Source: Pseudomonas indica NBRC 103045
Lineage (GTDB): Bacteria; Pseudomonadota; Gammaproteobacteria; Pseudomonadales; Pseudomonadaceae
Length of the DNA: 64,000 nt
Reading direction: 5' to 3'
NCBI RefSeq assembly: GCF_002091635.1
Contig: NZ_BDAC01000009.1
Coordinates: 62,001-126,000, forward strand
Made by a program: the position numbers and the translations under genes. Each line of letters opens with the position of its first letter. The first letter of the stretch is position 1. The notes beneath the pieces are model-generated. The model was not told where the DNA came from. It was given only the letters and a program-made list of their open reading frames with translations, and made no database searches. Below, piece after piece: positions 18,907 to 28,807 of the stretch.

Positions 18907-19964
18907 GTCGCCTCGCGCAGCTCCGTCATCAGCGTCTGTACCAGTTCTGCCGCAGGCAGCTCCCGTGCCAACGGCGCACCCTGCCCGGCCCATTGCACGG
19001 CGAAATCGCCATTGCCCTGGGCCGTGGCGGCGGCGACCAGGGCCTTGGCCGCGTCGTAGGCGATGGGGTAGCCCGGCAGCGGCGGCGCGTTCGGATCGTC
19101 GACCGTCTCGAACAGGCGATTCGGCAACCCGCGCGCGGCACGCCCGGATATCCCGGCGGTCACCTGGGTACGCTGGCCGCGCTCGCCCTTGAGCGCCGCG
19201 CGAAAAGCGGCGTTGGCGGCAGACTCCGGGCAACCGATGAAGGCTGTACCAAGCTGTCCGGCTTCGGCCCCCAGCGCGAAAACAGCGGCCAGACCGGCGC
19301 CATCCATCAACCCACCCGCCGCGATCACCGGCTGCCGGCAGCGGCTGGACAGCAGGCGCACCAGGGCGAAGGTGCCGATCCGCGCATCGCCCCGTTCGGG
19401 CTCGAACACCCCGCGGTGGCCGCCCGCTTCGTAGCCCTGGGCTACCACCGCGTCGATTCCCGCCGCCTCGACCTGCTCCGCCTCGGCCAGGGTGGTGGCG
19501 CTGGCCAACAGGCGAACCCCGGCCGCGCGCAGCGCATCGATCCACTCCTGGCGCGGCAGGCCGAAATGGAAGCTCACCACAGCAGGGCGCTCGGCCAGCA
19601 GCATCTCCAGCATCGCCTCGTCCTCGACGAAACTCTTGTAGATCTCCGTCAGCCCCGTCGGCGGTTCGGCACCGAACTCGGCGAACACCGGGCGCAAATG
19701 CGCCAGCCATGCGGCCTCACGGGCCGGGTCGGCCTGAGCCGGGCGATGGCAGAACAGATTGACGTTGAATGGCTTGCCGGTGAGTGCGCGGGTCGCCGCG
19801 ATCATCGCGCGCGCCTGCTCCGGCGTGCTGGCGCCGATGCCAATGGAACCCAGCGCCCCGGCATTGCTGACCGCCGCAGCCAGCGCCGGCGTGGACACGC
19901 CCACCATCGGCGCCTGGATGATGGGATGCTCGATACCGAGCAGACGAGTGAGGCGAGTGGCCAT
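18870..19964 (-). CDS. Nitronate monooxygenase family protein
   Basis: The 364-residue TIM-barrel FMN enzyme ([42 protein letters not shown]) carries the class I pattern, with [13 protein letters not shown] as the phosphate-binding loop. It oxidises alkyl nitronates such as 3-nitropropionate anion. ATG 19964 is chosen over the open frame to 19979 because GGAAGGA precedes it at the right distance. It is divergent from a LysR gene across 86 bases with an inverted repeat, like the nmoA/nmoR pair of P. aeruginosa (recall). Its C-terminus overlaps the FMN reductase gene on the other strand. Confidence 0.88.
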   Translation of the reverse strand: MATRLTRLLGIEHPIIQAPMVGVSTPALAAAVSNAGALGSIGIGASTPEQARAMIAATRALTGKPFNVNLFCHRPAQADPAREAAWLAHLRPVFAEFGAEPPTGLTEIYKSFVEDEAMLEMLLAERPAVVSFHFGLPRQEWIDALRAAGVRLLASATTLAEAEQVEAAGIDAVVAQGYEAGGHRGVFEPERGDARIGTFALVRLLSSRCRQPVIAAGGLMDGAGLAAVFALGAEAGQLGTAFIGCPESAANAAFRAALKGERGQRTQVTAGISGRAARGLPNRLFETVDDPNAPPLPGYPIAYDAAKALVAAATAQGNGDFAVQWAGQGAPLARELPAAELVQTLMTELREATQRPACSATQSA

Positions 19965-19999
19965 GCTGAATCCTTCCAAGTGATGCGACTTGACCAGGT

Positions 20000-20047
20000 T
20001 ATCTCAAGAAAAGATGATCGTTACAAATACATTCTTGAATTGAGATA
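20000..20047. promoter_or_regulatory. Inverted repeat in LysR/nitronate monooxygenase divergent promoter
   Basis: TATCTCAA at 20000-20007 and TTGAGATA at 20040-20047 are perfect complements. A second arm pair, AAGAA and TTCTT, lies inside. It sits in the only space between the two divergent genes and ends 3 bases before the LysR ATG. LysR autoregulation is the likely use. Confidence 0.5.
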
Positions 20048-20050
20048 GAA

Positions 20051-20926
20051 ATGGACCTCACCACCCTGGAAATCTTCCGCCTGGTTGCCCTGGAGAACAG
20101 CATCACCCGTGCCGCCCAACGCCTGCAGCGGGTGCAGTCGAACGTCACCACGCGCATCCAGCAACTGGAAGAGGAGCTGGGCGTTGCGCTGTTCCTGCGT
20201 GACGGCAAGCGCATGGCCCTGACCGAGCAGGGCCGCACATTCCTCGACTACGCCGAGCGCCTGCTGTCGCTGGCCGACGAAGCGCGCCAAGCGATGCACC
20301 CCGACCACCCCGGCGGACGACTGCGCCTGGGCAGCATGGAAAGCACCGCCGCGACACATCTACCACGGCCGTTGGCGGCGTTTCACGGCGAATGCCCCGA
20401 AGTCACGTTGGAAGTGAGCACCGGCACCAGCGCCGCACTGATCGACGGCGTGCTCGCACGACGGCTGGATTGCGCGCTCGTGGCGCTGCCGGAGAACCTG
20501 GACGCCGCAGCGCTGCCGGGACACGGCCTGCAAGGCGACGCGGTGTTCCGGGAGGAGTTGCTGCTGGTCCTGCCGCCCGGTCACCCCGTCGTGGAAAGCC
20601 CGGCGCAGTTGCGCGTGCAAACCCTCGCCGGCTTCGCCAAGGGCTGCACCTACCGCCAGATAGGCGAGCAATGGCTGACCGCCGAGGGCACCCCGCCCGG
20701 TTTCCGCGTCCAGGAAGTCGGCTCCTACCACGCCATCCTCGCCTGCGTCGCGGCCGGCACCTGCAGCGGCGTGCTGCCACGCTCGATACTCGACTTGCAG
20801 CGCGACCCGGCGCCGGTCGTCACTCACTCGCTTCGCGAGATCGACACCTGGCTAGTGTGGCGCGACGGCTACGCCACAGCGGCGTTCCAGCGTTTCCGTG
20901 GATTGCTTGGCCGAAACGGAGCGTAG
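20051..20926 (+). CDS. LysR-family regulator (NmoR-like)
   Basis: The 291-residue protein has the N-terminal winged HTH ([44 protein letters not shown]) and a LysR effector domain from ~90 that includes [11 protein letters not shown], a cysteine-containing segment. It is divergent from nitronate monooxygenase, so it probably controls that gene. The ligand is unknown. Confidence 0.88.
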   Translation: MDLTTLEIFRLVALENSITRAAQRLQRVQSNVTTRIQQLEEELGVALFLRDGKRMALTEQGRTFLDYAERLLSLADEARQAMHPDHPGGRLRLGSMESTAATHLPRPLAAFHGECPEVTLEVSTGTSAALIDGVLARRLDCALVALPENLDAAALPGHGLQGDAVFREELLLVLPPGHPVVESPAQLRVQTLAGFAKGCTYRQIGEQWLTAEGTPPGFRVQEVGSYHAILACVAAGTCSGVLPRSILDLQRDPAPVVTHSLREIDTWLVWRDGYATAAFQRFRGLLGRNGA

Positions 20927-20953
20927 AAGCGGCTCGTTGCGACGCAGCGATCG

Positions 20954-21886
20954 TCAGATTGCCTGGTCCGCGCGGAACGCCTGCGCCAGCCCGAGCGCAC
21001 GAAAGCGCTCACTGAGATGATCGATGAAAGCCCTCGTCTTCGCCGGCAACAGCCGGCCACTGGCGAAGTAGAGCGAAATCGGCCCGGCGTCGGCATACCA
21101 CTCCGGTAACACCCGTACCAACGCTCCGCTACGCAGATGGGGCAGCACATCAGGGACCGCCAGCAGCCCTACACCAAGACCGAGCAGCACGCTGCGGCAC
21201 AGTGCTGCCGGATCGTTCACCCGCATCCTGGCGCGAAACTCCACCGGCATTTCCCGGCCGTCCCCATGACGCAGCTGCCATTGCCGTACTCGGCCAGTGC
21301 GCATCGAGCGCATGGCAATGCCGTCCCATGCCGCCAGATCGGAAGGATCGAGCGGCAACAGGCGGCCCTGCAGATAGGCGGGCGAGGCCACCGCAACGAT
21401 ATGCAGACGGGTCAGCTCCCGTGCGACCACACCCGGCGTCAGTTCGAAGCCACCGCCGATTGCCACGTCGAAACCTTCGGCGATCAGGTCCACGGGACGA
21501 TTATCGAATTGCCATTCCAGCTCCACCGCCGGGAAACGCGCACAGAACGCCGGCATCAACGGCAGCAGATGGTCACGGCCGAACGCGGGCGCCGCACTGA
21601 TCCGTAACACACCGGAAGGCTCGCTGACCGTGCCGGCCAGCTCGGCAATGGCCACCTGAATGCTTTCCAGCCCCCCGCTGACCGAACCGAGGAAGCGCTC
21701 TCCAGCTTCCGTGAGCGTGAGACGCCGGGTGCTGCGCTGGAACAGGCGTACACCGAGGTTACGCTCCAATTGGGCGACATTGCGGCTGACCGCAGCAGGG
21801 GTGAGGCCGAGCCGGCGAGCGGCGGCGGAAAAACTGCCGAGTTCGGCACTGCGAACGAAGGATTCCAGATTGGCCAGGGTTTCCAT
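20954..21886 (-). CDS. LysR-family regulator
   Basis: The 310-residue protein (METLANLESFVRSAELGSFSAAARRLGLTPAAVSRNVAQLE) has the HTH at 1-60 and a CrgA-like effector domain. It is divergent from the Rossmann oxidoreductase at 22052. The 165-base space holds ACTATCG (21902-21908) and CGATAGT (21959-21965), a 7-bp inverted pair that may be its operator. Confidence 0.88.
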   Translation of the reverse strand: METLANLESFVRSAELGSFSAAARRLGLTPAAVSRNVAQLERNLGVRLFQRSTRRLTLTEAGERFLGSVSGGLESIQVAIAELAGTVSEPSGVLRISAAPAFGRDHLLPLMPAFCARFPAVELEWQFDNRPVDLIAEGFDVAIGGGFELTPGVVARELTRLHIVAVASPAYLQGRLLPLDPSDLAAWDGIAMRSMRTGRVRQWQLRHGDGREMPVEFRARMRVNDPAALCRSVLLGLGVGLLAVPDVLPHLRSGALVRVLPEWYADAGPISLYFASGRLLPAKTRAFIDHLSERFRALGLAQAFRADQAI

Positions 21887-22051
21887 GACGGAGCGTCTTC
21901 AACTATCGATTGAAAGTGATTCTAGCCATTACCTGCTACCGAAGGATAAGTCGAACACCGATAGTGACTTCACCTGACAACGCAACCCGAGATTACCCCT
22001 ATGTCCACTCCCCTTTCCCAATCCATCGACAACCCGCTCCAAGGAGACACC

Positions 22052-22651
22052 ATGACCCTTTCCATTATCGGCGCCGGTGCCATCGGCACGGCCATTGCCC
22101 AACGCCTGGCCGCTGCCGGCCTCGACTTCAGCATTGCCAACAGCCGGGGGCCGGAAAGCCTGACCGCCTTGGTCCGCGACCTGGGACCACATGCCAGCGC
22201 AGTCACCACTCGCGAAGCCGCCCAGGCCGATATCGTCTTCCTGGCGGTTAACTGGTCGAGATTGCCGGAAGCCCTGAAAGACCTTGGTCCCTGGGATGGG
22301 CGCATCATCATCGATGCCAACAATGCCATCGAGGCGCCCAGTTTCACCGCGGTGGACCTCGGCAACCGCGCCTCCAGCGAAGTGGTGTCGGACCTGGTGC
22401 CCGGCGCGCGGGTGGTGAAAGCCTTCAACCATTTGCAGGCAGCGCTGCTCGCCAGCGATCCGCAGACCGAAGGCGGCCGCCGCGTACTGTTCTACTCCGG
22501 TGACGATACCCGGGCGAAAGCCGAGGTCGGCAAGCTGATCGAGCGCCTCGGTTTTGCCGGTATCGATCTCGGCACCCTGGCCGGCGGTGGCCGCCTGGCA
22601 CAATTCCCGGGCGGTCCGTTGCCAGTGCATAACCTGGTGCGCTTCGGCTGA
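22052..22651 (+). CDS. NADPH-dependent F420 reductase-like Rossmann oxidoreductase
   Basis: The 199-residue protein starts with the nucleotide-binding loop SIIGAGAIGTAIAQRLAAAG and has the NADP-oxidoreductase/F420-dependent family pattern (ADIVFLAVNWSRLPEAL, VVKAFNHLQAALLA). Bacteria of this group lack F420, so the true partner is NAD(P)H with an unknown substrate. The frame is open to 22001, but AAGGAG at 22041-22046 marks ATG 22052 as the start. It is divergent from a LysR gene, its likely regulator. Confidence 0.85.
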   Translation: MTLSIIGAGAIGTAIAQRLAAAGLDFSIANSRGPESLTALVRDLGPHASAVTTREAAQADIVFLAVNWSRLPEALKDLGPWDGRIIIDANNAIEAPSFTAVDLGNRASSEVVSDLVPGARVVKAFNHLQAALLASDPQTEGGRRVLFYSGDDTRAKAEVGKLIERLGFAGIDLGTLAGGGRLAQFPGGPLPVHNLVRFG

Positions 22652-22819
22652 AACCAACATCCCACGACCACTTATTCCAACAACCGCCAACCACGTCACA
22701 CTTGACTTGCTTCGGACCTCTCGGAGACAGCAAGCCCACCCCCCGCATGATCTTGTGCGTCAAGCCGCCGCACCCCGGCGGCCATGACGGCAGTCCATTG
22801 GCAATACGAGAGAAACGCC

Positions 22820-23569
22820 ATGAGAAGATTTCTGCTGGGGGCGGTGAGCGCCCTGTCCGTTTCCGTCGCGCTGGCCGCCGAGCCGACGCCGCCGACGCAC
22901 TGGAGCTACCAGGGTGAAAACGGCCCGGACCATTGGGCCCAGATGGATCCGGGCTTCAGCACCTGTGCACTTGGCAAGATGCAGTCGCCGATCGACATCC
23001 GTAACGCTGTGAAGGCCGACCTTCCGGAAATCCAGTTCGACTACACCGCCGGCCCGGCCGAAGTGGTGAACAACGGCCACACCATCCAGGTCACCCTGCC
23101 CAAGTCCGGTAGCATCGATATCGGCGGCTCCCGCTACGAGCTGCTGCAGTTCCACTTCCATACGCCGAGCGAAGAGAAGGTCGCCGGCATGGCCTTCCCG
23201 ATGGTCGCGCACTTCGTGCACAAGAGTGCCGACGGTCAACTGGCGGTCGTCGCCGTGCTGATCAAGGAAGGCCACGAGAACCCGGGCCTGGCCAAGGTGC
23301 TCGCCGCCCTTCCGACGAAGGAAGGCGAATCCCATCCGCTGGAAGTCCAGCTGAACCCGGCCGACATCCTGCCACCGCAGCATGGCTACTACGCCTTCAC
23401 CGGCTCGCTCACCACCCCGCCGTGCAGCGAGAACGTGCGCTGGCAGGTGCTCAAGCAGCCTATCGAGCTGTCCCACAAGCAGATTGTCTCGTTCCAGCAT
23501 CTCTACCCGATGAATGCGCGTCCGACCCAGCCGCTGAACGGCCGCAAGATCGAGGAAAGCCATACCTGA
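22820..23569 (+). CDS. Periplasmic alpha-type carbonic anhydrase
   Basis: The 249-residue protein has a signal peptide (~1-20, cut after LAA) and the alpha carbonic anhydrase core: QSPIDIRN, zinc histidines in QFHFHTPSE and VAHFVHK, and LTTPPCSE near the C-terminus. It interconverts CO2 and bicarbonate in the periplasm. The ATG at 22820 is preferred over an in-frame ATG at 22784 because it puts the signal peptide at the N-terminus. A strong terminator follows. Confidence 0.93.
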   Translation: MRRFLLGAVSALSVSVALAAEPTPPTHWSYQGENGPDHWAQMDPGFSTCALGKMQSPIDIRNAVKADLPEIQFDYTAGPAEVVNNGHTIQVTLPKSGSIDIGGSRYELLQFHFHTPSEEKVAGMAFPMVAHFVHKSADGQLAVVAVLIKEGHENPGLAKVLAALPTKEGESHPLEVQLNPADILPPQHGYYAFTGSLTTPPCSENVRWQVLKQPIELSHKQIVSFQHLYPMNARPTQPLNGRKIEESHT

Positions 23570-23610
23570 TGTACGCCGGGGCAGCGCCCCGGTCCTGGCT
23601 GTTTTTCCAT

Positions 23611-23652
23611 AACCAGCGGGTGCAGCTTCCCCTATTGCCCGCTGGTTTTTTT
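23611..23652. terminator. Terminator after carbonic anhydrase
   Basis: The stem AACCAGCGGG/CCCGCTGGTT (23611-23620 and 23638-23647) is followed by a T run on the plus strand; the A/T ends could also serve the convergent SDR gene. Confidence 0.85.
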
Positions 23653-23696
23653 TGCGGATCGCATGGGATTCCTTCCTCGGTACCCAGGGCGGCCGA

Positions 23697-24434
23697 TCAA
23701 GCGAAGCCACCGTTGGCACGGAGCACCTGGGAGTTGATCCACCCCCCGTCCGGGCCGGCGAGGAAGGCCACCGCTCCCGCGATTTCCTCCACGGTGCCGA
23801 GTCGTTCCAACGGAGGGAGCAGGCGAATCTGCTCGACCTGCTCGGCACTTTTACCCTGTAGAAACAACTCGGTGGGAACCGGGCCAGGCGCGACGGCATT
23901 GACGGTGATGTCGCGGCCACGCAGTTCGTTCGCCAACACATGGACCAGCCCTTCGACACCCGCCTTGGAGGCGATGTAGGGGCCGTAGCAGGGAAACGCC
24001 TTGGCAATCACGCTGGTGGACAGGGCGATGATCCGTCCGCCGCGCTCGACATGACGGGCCGCCTGGCCGAGCACGATGAAGGCGCCGCGCAGATTGGTGC
24101 GGATGACCCGGTCGAAACCTTCCAGATCCAGGTCGGCGATTTTCAGATACGGCATGGAACCGGCGCTGTTGACCACCACGTCGATATGTCCGAAGGCTTC
24201 CTGGGTGGCGGCGAATAGGCTTTCCATGTCGGCTGGCTCGGCGACGTCGCCCTGCACCGCGATAGCGCGACCGCCGCGCTCGACGATAAGGGCAACCACC
24301 TCGTTGGCGGCCTCGCGGTTACCGGCGTAATTGACGGCCACGGCAAAGCCATCCTCCGCCAGACGCAGGGCGATGGCGCGCCCAATGCCGCGGGAGGCGC
24401 CGGTGACGAGAGCGGTTCGGTGAGAAACGTGCAT
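23697..24434 (-). CDS. SDR-family oxidoreductase
   Basis: The 245-residue classical SDR has TGASRGIG for NADP binding (~11-18), NSAG (~89-92), catalytic serine near LSTSV, YxxxK as YGPYIASK, and a C-terminal PGPVPTELF. The substrate cannot be told. ATG 24434 is chosen; the open frame upstream runs into the divergent LysR gene. It is probably controlled by that LysR regulator. Confidence 0.9.
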   Translation of the reverse strand: MHVSHRTALVTGASRGIGRAIALRLAEDGFAVAVNYAGNREAANEVVALIVERGGRAIAVQGDVAEPADMESLFAATQEAFGHIDVVVNSAGSMPYLKIADLDLEGFDRVIRTNLRGAFIVLGQAARHVERGGRIIALSTSVIAKAFPCYGPYIASKAGVEGLVHVLANELRGRDITVNAVAPGPVPTELFLQGKSAEQVEQIRLLPPLERLGTVEEIAGAVAFLAGPDGGWINSQVLRANGGFA

Positions 24435-24513
24435 GACGGAAACTCCAAAAGAGGGGATGACGGAGACAGTTTCCGCAGGGTCATCGATTGGATAAATCCG
24501 TAAGAATTGCCAA

Positions 24514-24531
24514 GACTGTTCAACAACAGTC
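24514..24531. promoter_or_regulatory. Palindrome in SDR/LysR divergent promoter
   Basis: GACTGTT-CAAC-AACAGTC is a perfect 7-bp inverted repeat. It ends 15 bases before the LysR ATG. It may be an operator or a 5' UTR hairpin that covers the ribosome site. Confidence 0.45.
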
Positions 24532-24546
24532 AACAAAGGCATCGTC

Positions 24547-25473
24547 ATGGATCGGCTGGATACGCTGAAGCTCTTCACCCGCATCATCGAATTGGGCAGT
24601 TTCACCCAAGCCGCTGGTGCCCTGGACATTCCCCGCGCCACCGCCACCCATGCCATCAAGCAATTGGAAGCGCGCCTCGGCGCCCGCCTGCTGGAGCGCA
24701 CCACCCGCCAGGTGCGGCCAACCTTCGATGGCCAGGCATTCTACGAACGCTGCCGGCATGTCCTCCGTGAACTGGAGGACGCCGAGTCGGCGCTCAGCAC
24801 AGCGGCCAGCGATCCGCGCGGTACGCTGCGCCTGGACCTTCACGGTAGCCACGCGACACTGATCATCCTGCCGCGCATCGCCGAATTTCATGCGCGCTAC
24901 CCGCATATCGAGCTGGTAATCAGTAGCGGCGACCGGCTGGTGGACCTCGTTCGCGAGGGCATCGACTGCGTGGTGCGCGCCGGTAATCCACGCGACTCGT
25001 CGCTGGTGGCCAGGCGCTTGGCGTTGATGCCGGAAGTGGTCTGCGCCAGCCCGAACTACCTGGCTCGCCACGGTACGCCGCGGCATCCGGAGGAGTTGGC
25101 CACACACCAGGCGGTGGGCTTTTTCTCCAGCCAGCAGGATATTCGCTATCCGTTCACGTTCCAGATCGATGGACAGACACGGGAGTACGACCTGGGCGGC
25201 TGGATGCGCGTCAACGACGCGGAAAGCTACGTCGCCTGCGCCCTGAGCGGTTGCGGGTTGATCCAGTTGCCGCGCTTTCATGTCGAAGGCCATCTGCGCG
25301 CCGGACGGCTGGTGGAAGTCCTCGCCGACTGGCCGGCCCCCGGTCTGCCGGTCTCGGTGCTCTATCCCTACCATCGCCAGCTCTCGCCACGGGTGAAGGT
25401 ATTCGTCGACTGGGCCAGCGGCCTCTATGCGGAACACTTCTCTGGCGAACGCTCGCCGCCGACAGGGGCCTAA
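24547..25473 (+). CDS. LysR-family regulator
   Basis: The 308-residue protein (MDRLDTLKLFTRIIELGSFTQAAGALDIPRATATHAIKQLEARLGARLLERTTRQV) has a CrgA/DmlR-like HTH and an effector domain from ~90. It is divergent from the SDR gene, which is its likely target. The start is 16 bases from the palindrome. Confidence 0.9.
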   Translation: MDRLDTLKLFTRIIELGSFTQAAGALDIPRATATHAIKQLEARLGARLLERTTRQVRPTFDGQAFYERCRHVLRELEDAESALSTAASDPRGTLRLDLHGSHATLIILPRIAEFHARYPHIELVISSGDRLVDLVREGIDCVVRAGNPRDSSLVARRLALMPEVVCASPNYLARHGTPRHPEELATHQAVGFFSSQQDIRYPFTFQIDGQTREYDLGGWMRVNDAESYVACALSGCGLIQLPRFHVEGHLRAGRLVEVLADWPAPGLPVSVLYPYHRQLSPRVKVFVDWASGLYAEHFSGERSPPTGA

Positions 25474-25506
25474 CCCGTAGGCCCTTGGGAAAATGACGAG
25501 GTGTCC

Positions 25507-25713
25507 ATGCTTATTCACAACCTGTCCTGCCTGGAGCACCGGGACGACCGGTTCCATCTCGCCTGGCTGGCCGACGAGTCGCCGCTGAACGACCTCGATC
25601 AGGCCGAGAGCGAAGACCAGCAGGAAGCCCCCGACCTCGACGAAGAGGCGTTGGAAAACCTGGAAGAACTGCCCCCGCCGCCCGATCCGATCCCCGAGCC
25701 GGGGCCGATGTGA
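25507..25713 (+). CDS. Small acidic hypothetical protein
   Basis: The 68-residue protein (MLIHNLSCLEHRDDRFHLAWLADESPLN...) has an acidic middle part (DLDEEALENLEELP) and a proline-rich tail. GAGG stands 6 bases before ATG 25507; a GTG two codons earlier is the alternative start. I do not recognise a family. It lies between a LysR gene and the tail of a convergent LysR gene, abutting the latter's stop. Codon use fits the host, so it is probably real. Confidence 0.5.
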   Translation: MLIHNLSCLEHRDDRFHLAWLADESPLNDLDQAESEDQQEAPDLDEEALENLEELPPPPDPIPEPGPM

Positions 25714-26625
25714 TCAGGGCCGGCGCGCATTCCACGGCTGTGCGGCGAGGTGTTCGCCAAGATAGTCGAGGAAACAGGCGATGCGCGAGGCAAGCGCGGT
25801 GTTGCGGTAGTACACCGCGTGGATTGGCTGGCACACGTCCAGCGTTTCGCCTGCCAGCACCTGGACCAGCCCCCCGTCGGCACGGTCGCGGGCGGTCATA
25901 AAGTCGGACAGGCAGACCAGCCCCTCCCCGGCCAGCGCCAGTTGGCGCAGGGTCTCTCCGCTGGACGCCTGCAGTGTCGGCGTCACCGCCAGGCCGTCGC
26001 CATGGGCGTGGCGCAGCGGCCACTGGTTCAGGCTCTCCGGCTGGGTGAAGCCGAGCAGGCTGTGCCCGGCCAGCTCGTCCACATTGGCCGGCGCCCCTCG
26101 CGCCGACAGGTAGGCCGGGCTGGCCAGCACACGCAGGCGGCTGGCACCAAGCGCACGGGCGTGCAGGCTGGAGTCGCGCAGCGTGCCGATGCGAATCGCC
26201 AGGTCGGTACGCTGCTCGATCAGGTCGATGATCTGGTCGCTGGTGTGCAGCTCCAGCTCGATGTCCGGATAACGCAGGCGGAAGCCGCCCACCAGTGGCA
26301 CCAACACGTGCAGCATGAACGGCGAGGCGGCGTTGACCCGCAGGCGCCCGGACGGGCTCTGGCGCCGTACCGCCATCTGCTCTTCCGCCTCCTCGACGCT
26401 GGCGAGAATCCGCCGGGCCTGGGCAAGGAACGCCTCGCCCTCCTCGGTCAACTCCAGGCGGCGGGTGGTGCGCCGCAGCAAGGTGACTTCGAGCTTGTCC
26501 TCCAGGCGGCCGATAGCCCGGCTGATGCCGGAGGCGGTCTGCCCCAGTTGTTCGGAGGCGGCGGTGATGGAGCCACTGTCGACCACCGTGGTGAAGGCCT
26601 GCAATTCATCCAGCGTCGTTTTCAT
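25714..26625 (-). CDS. LysR-family regulator
   Basis: The 303-residue protein (MKTTLDELQAFTTVVDSGSITAASEQLGQTASGISRAIGRLEDKL) has HTH at 1-60 and a standard effector domain. It is divergent from the MFS exporter at 26728 across 102 bases and is its likely regulator. The stop abuts the small acidic ORF. Confidence 0.9.
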   Translation of the reverse strand: MKTTLDELQAFTTVVDSGSITAASEQLGQTASGISRAIGRLEDKLEVTLLRRTTRRLELTEEGEAFLAQARRILASVEEAEEQMAVRRQSPSGRLRVNAASPFMLHVLVPLVGGFRLRYPDIELELHTSDQIIDLIEQRTDLAIRIGTLRDSSLHARALGASRLRVLASPAYLSARGAPANVDELAGHSLLGFTQPESLNQWPLRHAHGDGLAVTPTLQASSGETLRQLALAGEGLVCLSDFMTARDRADGGLVQVLAGETLDVCQPIHAVYYRNTALASRIACFLDYLGEHLAAQPWNARRP

Positions 26626-26727
26626 TCATTCATGACTCGCAAGCAAATATCCTTGGCGTGAGACCCGGTTTTTCCGCATGAGTCTGGCGTACAGACTGCG
26701 CGCCATCAATCACCGGAGCCTCATCCC

Positions 26728-27933
26728 ATGCCCATTGCCTTGCTCGCGCTCACCCTGAGCGCCTTCGCCATCGGCACGACGGAGTTCGTCATCGTCGGCC
26801 TGATCCCCACCATCGCCAGCAACCTCGGCGTCAGCCTGCCGTCGGCCGGCCTGCTGGTCAGTCTCTATGCCCTCGGCGTGGCGGTCGGCGCGCCCTTGCT
26901 CACCGCACTCACCGGCCGCGTGCCGCGCAAGCGCCTGCTGTTGGCGCTGATGGCCCTGTTCACCCTCGGTAACCTGCTGGCCTGGCAGGCGCCCGGCTAC
27001 GAATCGCTGATCCTGGCGCGCATCGTCACCGGCCTCGCCCACGGGGTGTTCTTCTCCATCGGCTCGACCATCGCCACCGGCCTGGTTTCCAAGGAGAAGG
27101 CCGCCAGTGCCATCGCCATCATGTTCACCGGCCTCACCGTGGCCCTGGTCACCGGCGTGCCACTGGGTACCTTCATCGGTCAGCAGTTCGGCTGGCGCGA
27201 GACCTTCCTGGCGGTGTCGGCACTGGGCGTGATCGCCTTTCTCGGCAGCCTGGTCTTCGTCCCGGCGGATATCCCGCACAGCAAGCCGGCATCGCTGCTG
27301 CAACAGCTCCGGGTGTTGAAGACCCCGCGCCTGCTGCTGGTCTACGCGATGACTGCGATCGGCTACGGCGGCTCCTTCATCGCCTTCACCTTCCTCGCCC
27401 CGATCCTGCAGGAGATCACCGGGTTCAGCGCCGGCTCCGTGGGCCTGGTGCTGCTGGTGTATGGCGTCTCGGTGGCGGTGGGCAACCTCTGGGGCGGCAA
27501 GCTGGCCGACCGCCGCGGTCCCATCGGCGCATTGCTGATCATCTTCGCCCTGCTCGCGGCGGTGCTGTTCGTCTTCACCTTCACCGCCGCCACGCCCTGG
27601 CTGGCGCTGGCCACGGTACTGGTGTGGGGCGCGGTGGCGTTCGGCAACGTGCCGGGCCTGCAGGTCTATGTGGTGCGCCAGGCGGAACACCACACACCGG
27701 GGGCGGTGGACGTCGCCTCGGGTTTGAACATCGCGGCCTTCAACCTGGGTATCGCCGGCGGCGCCTGGATCGGGGGACATATCGTCGCCTCCCTGGGTCT
27801 GATCCATACCGCCTGGATTGGCGCCCTGGTGGTGCTGGTGGCACTGGCGCTGACCGCCTGGAGCGGCCGCCTCGACCGCAACGGCCCGGCGCCCGCCCAT
27901 TCCGCTGAAACGGCATTCGCCGCCGGCCACTGA
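26728..27933 (+). CDS. MFS exporter (DHA1, AraJ/SotB-like)
   Basis: The 401-residue protein has 12 predicted membrane spans and the SotB/AraJ hallmark N-terminus (LTLSAFAIGTTEFVIVGLIPTIA), plus motif A as GRVPRKRLL. Members export sugars, arabinose or drugs. It is followed after 24 bases by an aldo-keto reductase gene, so the two may form an operon under the divergent LysR gene. Confidence 0.88.
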   Translation: MPIALLALTLSAFAIGTTEFVIVGLIPTIASNLGVSLPSAGLLVSLYALGVAVGAPLLTALTGRVPRKRLLLALMALFTLGNLLAWQAPGYESLILARIVTGLAHGVFFSIGSTIATGLVSKEKAASAIAIMFTGLTVALVTGVPLGTFIGQQFGWRETFLAVSALGVIAFLGSLVFVPADIPHSKPASLLQQLRVLKTPRLLLVYAMTAIGYGGSFIAFTFLAPILQEITGFSAGSVGLVLLVYGVSVAVGNLWGGKLADRRGPIGALLIIFALLAAVLFVFTFTAATPWLALATVLVWGAVAFGNVPGLQVYVVRQAEHHTPGAVDVASGLNIAAFNLGIAGGAWIGGHIVASLGLIHTAWIGALVVLVALALTAWSGRLDRNGPAPAHSAETAFAAGH

Positions 27934-27957
27934 CTTTTTCAATCACGGAGACAACGC

Positions 27958-28758
27958 ATGAGTATTCCCGCATTCGGCCTCGGCACCTTCCGCCTCAAGG
28001 GCCTGCAGGTGATCGATTCGGTCCGCATGGGCCTGGAGCTGGGCTACCGCCACATCGATACCGCACAGATCTACGAGAACGAGGCCGACGTTGGCCAGGC
28101 CATCGCCGAGAGCGATGTGCCGCGCGACGAGCTGTTCGTCACCACCAAGGTCTGGACCGCCAACCTCGGTCGCGACCGGCTGATTCCCAGCCTCGAGGAA
28201 AGCCTCGCCAAGCTGCGCCTGGAGCAGGTCGACCTGACGCTGATCCACTGGCCGTCGCCCGGCGACGAACTGGACGTGGCCGACTACCTTGGCAGCCTGC
28301 TGGAAGCCAGGCGCCAGGGCCTGACCCGGTCGATCGGCGTTTCCAACTTCACCATCGCCCATCTGCAACGGGCCATCGACACCGTGGGTGCCGACGAGAT
28401 CGCCACCAACCAGGTGGAAATCCACCCCTTCCTGCAGAACCATGCCCTGGTGGACTTCGCCCGCCGCCACGGCATCCACCTGACCGCCTATATGCCGCTG
28501 GCCTATGGCAAGGTGCTGCACGATCCGCTGCTCCAGGGCATCGCCGCCCGTCACGATGCCACGCCGGCCCAGGTGGCCCTGGCCTGGCTGCTGCAACAGG
28601 GCTTCGCGGTGATTCCGTCGTCCACCCGCCGGGAGAATCTCGCCAGCAACCTGGAGGCCCAGCGGCTGCGCTTGTCCGACGAAGACATGGCCGCCATCGC
28701 CGGGCTGGACCGCAACGAGCGCATCGCCAATCCCGGCTTCGCGCCGAACTGGGACTGA
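27958..28758 (+). CDS. dkgB: Aldo-keto reductase, DkgB-like (2,5-diketo-D-gluconate reductase)
   Basis: The 266-residue protein matches DkgB in length and pattern: [25 protein letters not shown] with catalytic D and Y, FVTTKVW with K, LTLIHWP with H, and [14 protein letters not shown] for NADPH. It reduces diketogluconate or methylglyoxal-type carbonyls. ATG 27958 follows CGGAGAC. Confidence 0.88.
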   Translation: MSIPAFGLGTFRLKGLQVIDSVRMGLELGYRHIDTAQIYENEADVGQAIAESDVPRDELFVTTKVWTANLGRDRLIPSLEESLAKLRLEQVDLTLIHWPSPGDELDVADYLGSLLEARRQGLTRSIGVSNFTIAHLQRAIDTVGADEIATNQVEIHPFLQNHALVDFARRHGIHLTAYMPLAYGKVLHDPLLQGIAARHDATPAQVALAWLLQQGFAVIPSSTRRENLASNLEAQRLRLSDEDMAAIAGLDRNERIANPGFAPNWD

Positions 28759-28807
28759 TCGCCTGCTACGCTGCGACGACTTTGCCGCTCTGCTCGAGGA
28801 GAATCCG

